Shown one piece after another: positions 7,432 to 14,711 of a stretch of DNA of 64,000 bases (its first letter is position 1; every line of letters starts with the position of its first letter). Source of the stretch: Frigoribacterium sp. VKM Ac-2836. GTDB lineage: Bacteria > Actinomycetota > Actinomycetes > Actinomycetales > Microbacteriaceae. Under the pieces are notes generated by a model that worked only from the letters and a program-made list of their open reading frames with translations, searched no databases and was not told the origin of the DNA. The stretch is from contig NZ_JABRPK010000002.1 in assembly GCF_013248995.1 (NCBI RefSeq), positions 124,001 to 188,000 on the forward strand. Direction: 5' to 3'. The position numbers were made by a program, and so were the translations under genes.

Positions 7432-7515
7432 CGGAGAAGTGGCAGAGTGGCCGAACGCGGACGACTGAAGATCGTTAGACGGCACAGTCGTTTGGGCCTT
7501 CAAATCCCCCTTCTG
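7432..7515 (+). pseudogene. Class II tRNA-like relic (Ser-like body, GAA in the anticodon loop)
   Basis: The 5' half reads like a bacterial tRNA-Ser: GGAGAAGTGGCAGAGTGGCCGAA. An anticodon arm GACGA-CTGAAGA-TCGTT, a long variable arm and a T-loop TTCAAATCC follow. The T-stem has two mismatches, and the acceptor stem pairs at only about five of seven positions (GGAGAAG with CTTCTgg). No 3' CCA is encoded. A GAA anticodon on a class II body would be abnormal. I read it as a decayed tRNA or a tRNA-derived attachment-site remnant at the start of the accessory stretch. Confidence 0.4.
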
Positions 7516-7593
7516 GCCCTCTGCCGCTCCCTGGTGCTCGGTCTCGATCACGCTTTGACCGCAGCGTCGCAGCGGAGCCGACAACCAATCGGT

Positions 7594-7700
7594 CACCGAG
7601 CACCGGTGGAGGCTGGCCACTCCCTCGCAGCTACGGTGCCGGCTGTCTCGATAGGTCAGGCCGAAACGGATGTCGATGAACGATCCCCTACCGGGCGGCC
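7594..7700 (+). repeat. Direct repeat copy A bounding the PIG-L module
   Basis: The segment around CGCAGCTAC ... TGTCTCGATAGGTC ... CCGAAAC ... GATGAACGATC recurs in the same orientation at 11374-11484 with roughly three-quarters identity. The two copies bracket the PIG-L/acetyltransferase module. The sequence is noncoding and resembles a degenerate mobile-element end. Confidence 0.6.
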
Positions 7701-7793
7701 TCCGCGGCCGGCTCAGGAAGGCTCATCATCGCGTCACCCTTTAGTAACAAGCTCCACCTGAGTAGCCCACAAGTGCCAATGCATGCGAGCGTG

Positions 7794-7814
7794 CATCATG
7801 CATCATGCATCATG
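7794..7814 (+). repeat. Three tandem CATCATG heptamers at a start codon
   Basis: Three perfect CATCATG units run end to end. The last ATG (7812-7814) is the likely start codon of the first PIG-L gene. Because the unit is 7 bases, gain or loss of one unit changes spacing and reading-frame relations in front of the gene. Confidence 0.75.
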
Positions 7815-8837
7815 CGTCTTGAAGAAACCTCAGCCTCTACGCCTCGCGCCCGGAAAATAACAATCGTTGGGGTAGCGCTCGTCCTGGCCACCGTCTCTCT
7901 TGGGCTAGCTCCGATAAGCGCGCACGCTGTAGGCCCAAAACAAGTGAGCTACATCCTCGCGCCGCATCCTGATGACGAATTTCAGTCTTGGTCACTTGTT
8001 GAAAACTCGCCCGACAATTACAAGGTGTTCATCACAGCAACCCGCGGCGAAGAAACAAGTCTTTGCGAACCGGGCAACTACAACGCCGCTTTGCAAGCTT
8101 CGCTTGGGGAAACTGCGCAGTCTCCGTCACCTGCGGGCAGATGGACCACCAGTTGCGTGGCGGCAAGGCAGGAATCACAGATTCGATTCCTGACCCAGAT
8201 GTCAAGTGCCGACGCAAGTATTCCTGGCTCGTTCGGCACCAAAACTACGGTCGGCCCATTTGCGGCAAACGGCGCCAGCCTCTGTCGGTCGGACAATGGC
8301 GTAAATTCCTGCAGCGCCGCGCAAAGGACCGCGGATGTGTGGATCGACTCTCAAGGTCGCGGAGCCGTCGTCAGCTTCGACCTGGGAGACGGCGATCTTA
8401 ATGCCGCTGAGGTTGCCTGGACGGTTGCTACGGTTCGCGACAACCGTGGTGCCCTCGGCATCAATTCGTCCCTGCCCAACTTCAACGTCGTCGGAGCGTT
8501 CTCGAACACCACCACTGCGTGCGTGGCATACCCGCACGTGGACCACCGCGCAGTTCATCAGGCGCTTTGGAACACCGACTTCGGGTTCCGTTGGCAAGCC
8601 GCCGCCACATGCGCCGGCGACCCCGACCAAAGTCGGGCTGGCACGGTTTCAGCGAATGCCGTTCAGTCAGCGTTCGCGATGAGCGGGTCTGACCAAGATT
8701 CTCTATCTGCAAATCGCCTCGGTGCCCACGTCAAACAATATGGTTGGCTCGCAGGCGACTATTACCACGTAGACCGGAACGGTCAGTCATTGCTCTTCCA
8801 CTCCCACCAAAATTTCTGGATCCGATTCTTGAGATAG
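7812..8837 (+). CDS. Secreted PIG-L (LmbE-like) family deacetylase
   Basis: The 341-residue protein has an N-terminal signal sequence (ITIVGVALVLATVSLGLAPISAHA), followed at once by YILAPHPDDEFQSW with the PIG-L zinc motif HPDDE at 52-56. A second motif, YPHVDHRAVH, supplies the later zinc ligand. The family removes acetyl groups from N-acetylglucosamine in small thiols, lipids or glycans; a secreted form most likely acts on a cell-surface or environmental sugar. It is paralogous to the convergent gene at 8873-9868 (HPDDEFQ-W, QGRGAVV-DLGDGDL, QGAH-YGWL-YY shared). The start is set at the ATG of the third heptamer repeat, as no strong ribosome site is visible; an earlier ATG at 7773 is possible. 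Confidence 0.8.
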   Translation: MRLEETSASTPRARKITIVGVALVLATVSLGLAPISAHAVGPKQVSYILAPHPDDEFQSWSLVENSPDNYKVFITATRGEETSLCEPGNYNAALQASLGETAQSPSPAGRWTTSCVAARQESQIRFLTQMSSADASIPGSFGTKTTVGPFAANGASLCRSDNGVNSCSAAQRTADVWIDSQGRGAVVSFDLGDGDLNAAEVAWTVATVRDNRGALGINSSLPNFNVVGAFSNTTTACVAYPHVDHRAVHQALWNTDFGFRWQAAATCAGDPDQSRAGTVSANAVQSAFAMSGSDQDSLSANRLGAHVKQYGWLAGDYYHVDRNGQSLLFHSHQNFWIRFLR

Positions 8838-8872
8838 GAGTTGCTAAACGGACTAGTAGGGGCTCCAAGCCA

Positions 8873-9868
8873 TTACGGGGCAAATCGCGTCCAGAAGTAC
8901 TGATTCTGGGTGAATAGCTCCGTCTGCCCACGTCGGTCGACGGGGTAGTACGTCGCGTCCAGCCAGCCATAGTTGTAAGTGTGAGCGCCTTGCCTCACGC
9001 CGTTGGCGTCGACGGCAAAGGCGGCCTCGACGACATCGTCGCTGACCTTGCGGTGAATCACGCCGGCTGGGTCGTCGGCGCACGTGGCTGCTAGTTGCGG
9101 ACCGGCGTTGAAGTTGGTCGACCAGAGGGCGTCGTGGACCGCGACGTGATCGGGGTGCGGGTAGCTGAAGCAGTCATATCGTGAGTTTGCAAAACTCCCG
9201 AAGATTCCTCCGTTCGGCAGCGTGTGCTCGAGCCCGAGGCTTTCCCTGTTCGCCACAACAGTGGAGACACCCCAGCGGACTTCATCTGCGGTCAGGTCAC
9301 CGTCGCCGAGATCAAGCATCACCACGGCGCCGCGTCCCTGTCGATCGACCCAAACCTGGGCGTCGTGGTCTTCGACGGTGCAGTCGGGCCCGTCCTTCCG
9401 GCACACTGTGCCAGCTTCTGCCGGGAAGGGGCCTGCCACCGCTGGCGCGGCGAAGTCTCCAGGGATGGTCGGGTCCGTTTTGGCCATCCCTGAGATGTAG
9501 TCGATCAATGAATGAGCTCGTGCCTCGCCACATTTTTCCCCATTGCGCCCATCCGGAATGGGGTCTGCTGCAGCCTCGAGACCAGGTTGGTAACTGGCTG
9601 CATAGCCGCCGGGCTCGCAGTACTGCGTCTGTTCACCATTGGTGAGGACCAGAAAGACTTTGTACTGATCCGGTGTGTCTTCGATGAGTGACCATGCCTG
9701 GAACTCGTCGTCCGGGTGAGGCACGACGATATAGGTCACCTCACGGGGTGTGGTGTCGTGCATCCTCGACACCTGCAATGCCGAGGTCGTGCCGGTGATC
9801 AGCACGGCGACCACGACGATCCAGCCGATCCATGCGCGATTCCGGGTTCCGGCCCGTCTTCTGGCCAT
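8873..9868 (-). CDS. Membrane-anchored or secreted PIG-L (LmbE-like) family deacetylase
   Basis: The 331-residue paralogue of the convergent gene has a basic N-terminus and one hydrophobic segment (AWIGWIVVVAVLITGTTSAL) that is a signal anchor or signal peptide. HPDDEFQAW follows at 51-59, and YPHPDHVAVHDALW carries the later metal ligand. The ATG at 9866-9868 has GAGAACGG upstream on the mRNA. It lies 23 bases after the stop of the acyltransferase gene on the same strand, so the two form an operon. The pair fits removal of an acetyl group outside the cell and its re-addition through the membrane enzyme, but the substrate is unknown. Confidence 0.8.
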   Translation of the reverse strand: MARRRAGTRNRAWIGWIVVVAVLITGTTSALQVSRMHDTTPREVTYIVVPHPDDEFQAWSLIEDTPDQYKVFLVLTNGEQTQYCEPGGYAASYQPGLEAAADPIPDGRNGEKCGEARAHSLIDYISGMAKTDPTIPGDFAAPAVAGPFPAEAGTVCRKDGPDCTVEDHDAQVWVDRQGRGAVVMLDLGDGDLTADEVRWGVSTVVANRESLGLEHTLPNGGIFGSFANSRYDCFSYPHPDHVAVHDALWSTNFNAGPQLAATCADDPAGVIHRKVSDDVVEAAFAVDANGVRQGAHTYNYGWLDATYYPVDRRGQTELFTQNQYFWTRFAP

Positions 9869-9891
9869 TTTCCGTTCTCCAGTTTTCTTGG

Positions 9892-11181
9892 TCACGGGCG
9901 TAGGTAGATCTTGTGGCGGTGCAGAACGCTTGCGAGTCCGATCCAGAAGAGCAACAGCACAAGGGTCCATGTGGCTTGACGGTGTCCGGCGATCGCAATC
10001 GCCGATGCCCAATCGAGCGCAAGACTCGATCCGGATGCCGTCGGGCGCGATAAGACACTCATCACGACGTGTGAGCCGAAGTACACGAGCAGACTGTTTC
10101 GACCCAGGCCGAGCAAAGGGAAGCTTCCGATTGCTAGGCCCTTGCCCACTTTGTCTCGATCCAAGATCAAGTGACCGATTAGCAGTGCGATAGCAGCTCC
10201 CGCACCCACCCGAAAAGCGAAGGGTGCAGTCCACAGTCTCTTCATTGCTGGCAGTTCGACTCCGCCCAGGAGAGCGGGCAGTTGGGCAGCTAGTTCTCCA
10301 AGGAACAGGGCAGCGAGGCCCAGCCCGAGAAGAGGTACGACAGCGGCGCGCACACCGCTACCTGTTCGCTGGCCACGATTACGCATGGCCAGCATGAGAT
10401 GGCCAATGCAAGCCCCTATCGAGGCGCTGACAAGAGCCCCGAAAATTGCCACAAGCCCTTCAGGGTCGTGCCCTGCCAAACCAAGCCGGTACACGTGATT
10501 GGCGCCGAAAATAGCGATATCGATGGGGCCGGCCGGGTTACATCCGGGTGTGAGCAGGCCCGCTGGGCAACCGAGTGCGTAAACGGCAAGAAGGGTCGAA
10601 TGCGCACCCGCGAGAAGAATCGTGATGACAGCCCAACCAATCCACGAGCGCGTCACGAGATGCAGCAAACCCATTGCGGCGACCACGACGGCATAGAGCT
10701 GAAGTACGCCAGTCACGCGCCAGGTGTCTAACTGCCAGGAGTTGAGGACGATTGCGTTGTAGAGCAGGCCAGCTAGCAACAAGACCAGCATCCGGCGCAA
10801 CAGCGGGGCGACCTTCACACGCCGGTGCATTGCAAACGCCAGGCCACAGCCGGAGAGGGTCACGAAGAGGGGAAAAACGAGGTCGAGTGGATGAACTGAA
10901 CCCCAGGCGGCGTGATCAAACCATTCGGGCGTCATGAGCAGGCTGTTCACTGCGACGCTGACGACAAGCATGATCCCGCGAACCAGATCTAGGCTGGCGA
11001 TTCGGGGCCGTGGCGAATTCGGGGGCGCTGTTGCGCCAGTAGAGGCGGGCCTTTTCTGTGGTCGTTGAGCCACTTCCCCGGAGCCAAGGTCGTCAAGAGC
11101 CAACGGGGACGATTCGAGATCAGCCGTGGCGAATGGCTTCTCGCCATCCAAACCTTTATCCGGCCAAGAGCTGGTGGTCAT
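9892..11181 (-). CDS. Membrane acetyltransferase, HGSNAT/DUF1624-like
   Basis: The 429-residue protein has about 60 disordered N-terminal residues, then RIASLDLVRGIMLVVSVAVNSLL and some ten membrane helices. The SLDLVRG signature and the HPLDLVFPLFVTLSGCG segment are typical of the heparan-alpha-glucosaminide N-acetyltransferase-like family, which moves acetyl groups across a membrane to amino sugars. The late motif LGLGRNSLLVYFGSHVV is also family-like. It is the first gene of an operon with a PIG-L deacetylase, so both enzymes may tune acetylation of the same amino sugar. An OpgC/Acyl_transf_3-type O-acyltransferase is the main alternative. Confidence 0.72.
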   Translation of the reverse strand: MTTSSWPDKGLDGEKPFATADLESSPLALDDLGSGEVAQRPQKRPASTGATAPPNSPRPRIASLDLVRGIMLVVSVAVNSLLMTPEWFDHAAWGSVHPLDLVFPLFVTLSGCGLAFAMHRRVKVAPLLRRMLVLLLAGLLYNAIVLNSWQLDTWRVTGVLQLYAVVVAAMGLLHLVTRSWIGWAVITILLAGAHSTLLAVYALGCPAGLLTPGCNPAGPIDIAIFGANHVYRLGLAGHDPEGLVAIFGALVSASIGACIGHLMLAMRNRGQRTGSGVRAAVVPLLGLGLAALFLGELAAQLPALLGGVELPAMKRLWTAPFAFRVGAGAAIALLIGHLILDRDKVGKGLAIGSFPLLGLGRNSLLVYFGSHVVMSVLSRPTASGSSLALDWASAIAIAGHRQATWTLVLLLFWIGLASVLHRHKIYLRP

Positions 11182-11809
11182 TAAACCTCGAAAGCCATGA
11201 TCGACAGACGTCCACGCCTCAAAACGTGCGCCCGGCGGCCTCGAAAGAGGCCTTCAGTCAAGACTACCTCGGCACGTTTCACCCAATCTAAGTGAGCCCA
11301 GTCGAAGGCTGTGGCACGACGGCCACCAAGCCAAAGCATCAGACCTATTTGGGCCCGTCTCGCTAGACGATCGATCACCGACCGCCGGCGGGTGCTGGCC
11401 AGTCCCCCGCAGCTACGTGGTACCGGATGTCTCGATAGGTCCGTCCGAAACTGATCCCGGTGAACGATCGGCTATCGGGCACTCCGACGCCCTCAGGCGA
11501 GCTCGGATCAGACGAAGTTCGCTTCCACCTGGAGCGCACGCCTGAATTCCCCGACCACGCGCAGTAACCGATGGCTCTTCGTTCCTAACCGTTGCTCTCG
11601 CCACCATCTGGAATTTTCTCAAGGCCGGCCGGAAAAAGGCCCGTGCCGCCGCCTGGCTCGAGAACTATGAACGCATACTCACCCGACGAGGCGCACTGCC
11701 CGGACGGTCCGGCCAAACTGGGCGGCAAGCCCACCCCCTCCTGAGCCAACGGGGTAATCCGGGGGTAATCGGAGTGCAATTTCGGAGGTGATGTGTCTAT
11801 GATCGGGCC
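11182..11809. other. Gene-free stretch with a repeat and a small hairpin
   Basis: The stretch holds the promoter side of the acetyltransferase operon, a hairpin GGCCTC-GAAA-GAGGCC (11237-11252), repeat copy B (11374-11484), and a short double gggGTAATc near 11752-11769 just before the antitoxin. GGAGGTGAT at 11784-11792 looks like a ribosome site but lies 18 bases from the antitoxin ATG. No gene is supported. Confidence 0.5.
11374..11484 (+). repeat. Direct repeat copy B bounding the PIG-L module
   Basis: Same-orientation partner of 7594-7700. Blocks in common include CTGGCCA-TCCC-CGCAGCTAC, ATGTCTCGATAGGTC/CTGTCTCGATAGGTC, CCGAAAC-GAT and GAACGATC. The copies lie about 3.8 kb apart and could mark a past insertion or recombination. 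Confidence 0.6.
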
Positions 11810-12190
11810 ATGCCTACAAGCACAGTCACTGGTCAGCACACGAGAACCGCTCGAATGGATATCCATCAAGTGGCCGATGAACTTGTCCGCGGGCTGGGTC
11901 CCACTCTCGTTGCCGCACTGACAGGCTCCAGAGATCGCAAATTGCCGGCGAAGTGGGCAAAGCCCGATGGCCCCACCCCGACGGTGGCATTCACTCAGCG
12001 CCTGCAGCTAGGGCATCGAGCTTGGGCGACCCTTGTCACTGATGAAAGCGCGCATATCGCTCGCCAATGGTTCATTGGCGGCAACCCTCTTCTTGGCGAG
12101 GACACCCCCCTCACCGCGATCCGAGAGGACAGAGGAAAAGAAGTCATTGAGGCTGTCGCGGCGTTCTTGAGCGATGAGCCGGACGCTTAA
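11810..12190 (+). CDS. Antitoxin, Xre/MbcA/ParS toxin-binding type
   Basis: The 126-residue protein ends in the toxin-binding module ARQWFIGGNPLLGEDTPLTAIREDRGKEVIEAVAAFLS (residues about 83-121), the hallmark W-x-x-x-x-N-x-x-L-x-x-x-x-P pattern of antitoxins paired with RES toxins. The N-terminal part has only weak helix-turn-helix resemblance. It ends two bases before the RES toxin gene, so the pair is one operon, antitoxin first. It should neutralise the toxin and probably repress the operon. An internal ATG at 11855 (MDIHQVADELV) is an alternative start. Confidence 0.78.
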   Translation: MPTSTVTGQHTRTARMDIHQVADELVRGLGPTLVAALTGSRDRKLPAKWAKPDGPTPTVAFTQRLQLGHRAWATLVTDESAHIARQWFIGGNPLLGEDTPLTAIREDRGKEVIEAVAAFLSDEPDA

Positions 12191-12192
12191 GC

Positions 12193-12957
12193 GTGGGCGG
12201 GGGAACGACATGTTCGGTAACTGGATTGCACTTGGTGCCCGAGCTGGGGGAAACAACCTTCCGAATCGCCAAACCTAAGTTCGGGCCCCTGTCCGCGCCA
12301 GAACGGACAATCCGAACAGCGCGAAAGCGCTGGGGCCGATACGACTCTGGAGGAAGCACTCTGTACTTGGCTCGGGAAGCAGAGACGGCCTTTGCCGAGG
12401 TCCTGTCGCCGTTCAAGCGCCAGCTTGCATCAACAGATCCACTGGAAAAGGATGCTGCGGAGCTCGGTCTCACTCGGAGCGATTTCCTCGAGATCGTGTC
12501 CGCGGAATGGGACGAAGAACAGTTCATGGGCATGGGCGCCGTCCCCCAGCAGTGGCGCGTTGATCGGTGCATCTACCAGGTCAACGGCGAGGGAGACGGC
12601 TGGTGGATCGACGTTGAGCACCCCGACTCGCTCGCACTTCTGGAGGAGCAGCTCGAACCCGTCCTCATTCGGCAAGGCGTTAAGAGCCTGACTACCGCTG
12701 TCCTGCGGGGTGAGAACCGAATTGTGACCACAGCCATCGGTGCGCACCTTCGACACCTTCCGGTCCTCGGCGGATCACCGGCGCGCGGTTTGCAGTTCGG
12801 AAGTAAACACGGTGGCGGGTGGTGCCGCGCGGCGTGGCTGCCGAGCCCATACGACTCTTGGACGGCGGATTTCATCGCCACTAGCGGGGAACCAATCCTT
12901 GTCACCAACGAACATCTCGCCCGGGCAAGCGAACGGTTCCGCATCAAAGTCTTCTGA
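12193..12957 (+). CDS. RES-domain toxin (NAD+-consuming)
   Basis: The 254-residue frame shows the RES family features: FRIAKPKFGPLS with the conserved Arg near residue 24, RWGRYDSGGSTLYLAREAETAFAEVL with the conserved Tyr and Glu, and a C-terminal SGEPILVTNEHL. RES toxins (MbcT, ParT, Xre-RES) degrade or transfer from NAD+ and stop growth. The GTG at 12193 lies two bases after the antitoxin stop and implies translational coupling; the conserved part begins a little later, so a downstream GTG is possible. At 254 residues it is longer than the shortest family members (about 150-230). Together with the upstream gene it forms a type II toxin-antitoxin module in the accessory region. Confidence 0.78.
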   Translation: MGGGTTCSVTGLHLVPELGETTFRIAKPKFGPLSAPERTIRTARKRWGRYDSGGSTLYLAREAETAFAEVLSPFKRQLASTDPLEKDAAELGLTRSDFLEIVSAEWDEEQFMGMGAVPQQWRVDRCIYQVNGEGDGWWIDVEHPDSLALLEEQLEPVLIRQGVKSLTTAVLRGENRIVTTAIGAHLRHLPVLGGSPARGLQFGSKHGGGWCRAAWLPSPYDSWTADFIATSGEPILVTNEHLARASERFRIKVF

Positions 12958-12995
12958 CGCTCTGACCGGCTAGCGCCGTTGTGCTCGATGGCCGC

Positions 12996-13268
12996 TCAGA
13001 GGTGGTTCCGGATCCAGTCGTTGACTTCTTTCGACACTCCGTGCGTCGCCCAGGATTGCCCGGTGACGGTGACGACGGCAACAGCGTCGTTGCTGTCAAC
13101 GATCTCGCTGATGCCGTCGCGCAGCTGCTTCGCGGTGAGGTCAGTGTCGACGAAGTAGCTGCTCTTCGCTGGCCGCGCCCAGCTCCGGTGCGACTTCAAG
13201 TATGTAATAAGGGCCTCGTACTTCTGCCCGGTGGTGTTCAGGTCGTAGTTCACCCAGTGAACGGCCAT
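12996..13268 (-). CDS. SinR-family small protein (Cas2-like fold)
   Basis: The 90-residue protein MAVHWVNYDLNTTGQKYEALITYLKSH... matches the small family annotated as SinR, with the VNYDL...G..Y..L...L opening typical of a ferredoxin-like, Cas2-related fold. There is no CRISPR array or Cas1 here, so adaptation is not implied. The ATG at 13266-13268 has AGGAGA upstream on the mRNA. The gene lies 76 bases after a 51-residue gene that often looks like its partner. The role of the family is not established; the name should not be confused with the Bacillus biofilm regulator. Confidence 0.6.
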   Translation of the reverse strand: MAVHWVNYDLNTTGQKYEALITYLKSHRSWARPAKSSYFVDTDLTAKQLRDGISEIVDSNDAVAVVTVTGQSWATHGVSKEVNDWIRNHL

Positions 13269-13344
13269 GGTTGTTCTCCTATCAATGCGATGCGCTCTAG
13301 TGAGCGGGTGGGCTGCGAGAAGGTCGCAGCCCACCCGCCGCTGA

Positions 13345-13500
13345 TTACTTTTCGTTCCGGACACCCTTGTGCTGGTTCGCGCTCCCGTTGAGGATGCGAC
13401 CCGTGCTGGTATCCCGCTTGAACCACTGACCGTTGTGCTGGAACTCGCTGCGTCCCTTGACGGCACCGTTGCGGTGCCCGTTGCCGGTGTTCTTTGCCAC
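13345..13500 (-). CDS. Conserved 51-residue basic protein (KNTGNGHRNGAVKGRS type)
   Basis: This GTG-started frame is short and easily missed. It encodes VAKNTGNGHRNGAVKGRSEF, then a Gln/Asn/Lys-rich remainder ending GVRNEK. A strong ribosome site (GGAGGTG) lies about nine bases before the GTG. I recognise the NTGNGHR-GAVK-RS opening and the G-VR-EK ending from small conserved bacterial proteins of unknown function. It precedes the SinR-like gene on the same strand and is probably co-transcribed. It is basic and probably unstructured or nucleic-acid binding; no function is claimed. Confidence 0.7.
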   Translation of the reverse strand: MAKNTGNGHRNGAVKGRSEFQHNGQWFKRDTSTGRILNGSANQHKGVRNEK

Positions 13501-13697
13501 TGTTGTATTCACCTCCGCTCTGAGCGAGAGTCGGCGGTTTCGCCACGCTCACTCAGTAGTCGGAAGGACAGTCGCCGAGTTAAGCCCCTAGTGCAGATAC
13601 TTCCGCGACATGTCGGCACGGCGGTGCAGCAAAGAGCAGGGAGACATCGAAGGAGTGGAGCTGCAGAGCACGACGCCCCGCGCCATGCGGCGGCAGG
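13501..13697. other. Intergenic region upstream of the 51-residue gene
   Basis: The stretch holds the ribosome site of the small gene and the 3' end of the ImmA operon. I see no other gene or clear hairpin. Confidence 0.4.
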
Positions 13698-14711
13698 CTA
13701 CTGGCAGTCGATGCAGACGCCCGTGTCGTTGATGAGGTGTGAGTTCTTCAAGATTCCGCATTCAGCGCATGCGCGGGCGCGGGCGGCGTTCCGGTCGCAA
13801 CGGCACTTGCCGCAGACCGGGCAGTGCGGTTCCCGACACGTCGCGCACGGCCACCCGCGCACAGACACCGGCCCCTGACAGCAGGAGATGCCAATGGTCG
13901 GCCGTTGATCGTAGTCGCGTTCGCCGATCGCCTGGGCGGCGCCGTTGCCGTCGTTCCAGATATTTGCGTCTGCGAAGACGGCGAGGACATATCGTCCGTC
14001 GCGGACAGCGTCGACCCAGAAATCCGCTTGCGCTCCCCAAGGAGCACGCCAGCCGATTCGCCGTCGAAGGGGTGTTTCTTCGTGGAGTTCGAGGAGGGGG
14101 TTTCCAGGGTCGAGGATCTGGTTCCGCCAGGGGTAGACCGTTGGCCATCCGTGCTCTGGATCGGGATGCACTGAGGCGTGCGCGACGGCGCCGTATTCGG
14201 GGTCGATCATCGCGATGGCACCGAGCCCTCGGAGTTGCGCGGTGAGGGCGATGATGCAGACCGGTCGACTTGCGCGCGTGGTGCGGTACAGGTCGATGAC
14301 GTCGGCGGCTTGCAGGGGCCGCTGTAGCGGCGGCAGTGTCGCCGCGGGAAGCAGCAGCGCCTGCGCGATGCGGTCGCAGAGCATCTCGAGCAGATGTTCC
14401 GGACGGTATTGGTTCGCGATCCAGTCGTAGAGGCCAGCGTTCGTGACGAGGATGTGCGCGAACTCGTGGGCGAGTGTGAATTGGTCGCGGTCGCTGTTCG
14501 AGGAAGCGGCGTAGAGCACCACCCCGTCTTCGAGGAACGACAAACCGTCACAGGTACCATCGGCCGCACGTTGGATGCCGAGGTGTTCGACCTGCTCGAC
14601 GATGAGGCCGAACTCGTCCTGCATGGTTGCGGCGGGGTTGGCTGCGAATCGTAGTCGTTGCTCATCGGGCACGGGCTGCAGTGCTTTCGCGACAGCCCGG
14701 GTTAGGTTCAT
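13698..14711 (-). CDS. ImmA/IrrE-family metallopeptidase with C-terminal Cys-rich domain
   Basis: The 337-residue protein has the zinc peptidase motif HEFAH at 82-86 (QFTLAHEFAHILV), followed by the CDRIAQALLLPA helix found in ImmA/IrrE proteins. From about residue 278 comes a cysteine-rich zinc-ribbon-like tail (CCQGP, CATCREPHCPVCGKCRC, CAECGILK, CIDCQ) that is not standard for the family. ImmA/IrrE enzymes cleave or inactivate partner repressors. Here the partner is probably the HTH protein just upstream, with which it overlaps by four bases. The sigma factor heads the same operon. Likely role: stress-triggered switch for this module or mobile element. Confidence 0.82.
   Translation of the reverse strand: MNLTRAVAKALQPVPDEQRLRFAANPAATMQDEFGLIVEQVEHLGIQRAADGTCDGLSFLEDGVVLYAASSNSDRDQFTLAHEFAHILVTNAGLYDWIANQYRPEHLLEMLCDRIAQALLLPAATLPPLQRPLQAADVIDLYRTTRASRPVCIIALTAQLRGLGAIAMIDPEYGAVAHASVHPDPEHGWPTVYPWRNQILDPGNPLLELHEETPLRRRIGWRAPWGAQADFWVDAVRDGRYVLAVFADANIWNDGNGAAQAIGERDYDQRPTIGISCCQGPVSVRGWPCATCREPHCPVCGKCRCDRNAARARACAECGILKNSHLINDTGVCIDCQ

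Noticed and set aside
7441-7525. A functional tRNA using GGCAGAG/CTCTGCC as acceptor stem
   Set aside because: The 7-bp pairing is perfect, but the D and T arms then cannot be placed; the Ser-like reading of a relic fits better.
12996-13268. CRISPR adaptation gene cas2
   Set aside because: The protein is of the Cas2-like SinR type, but there is no repeat-spacer array and no cas1 in the window.
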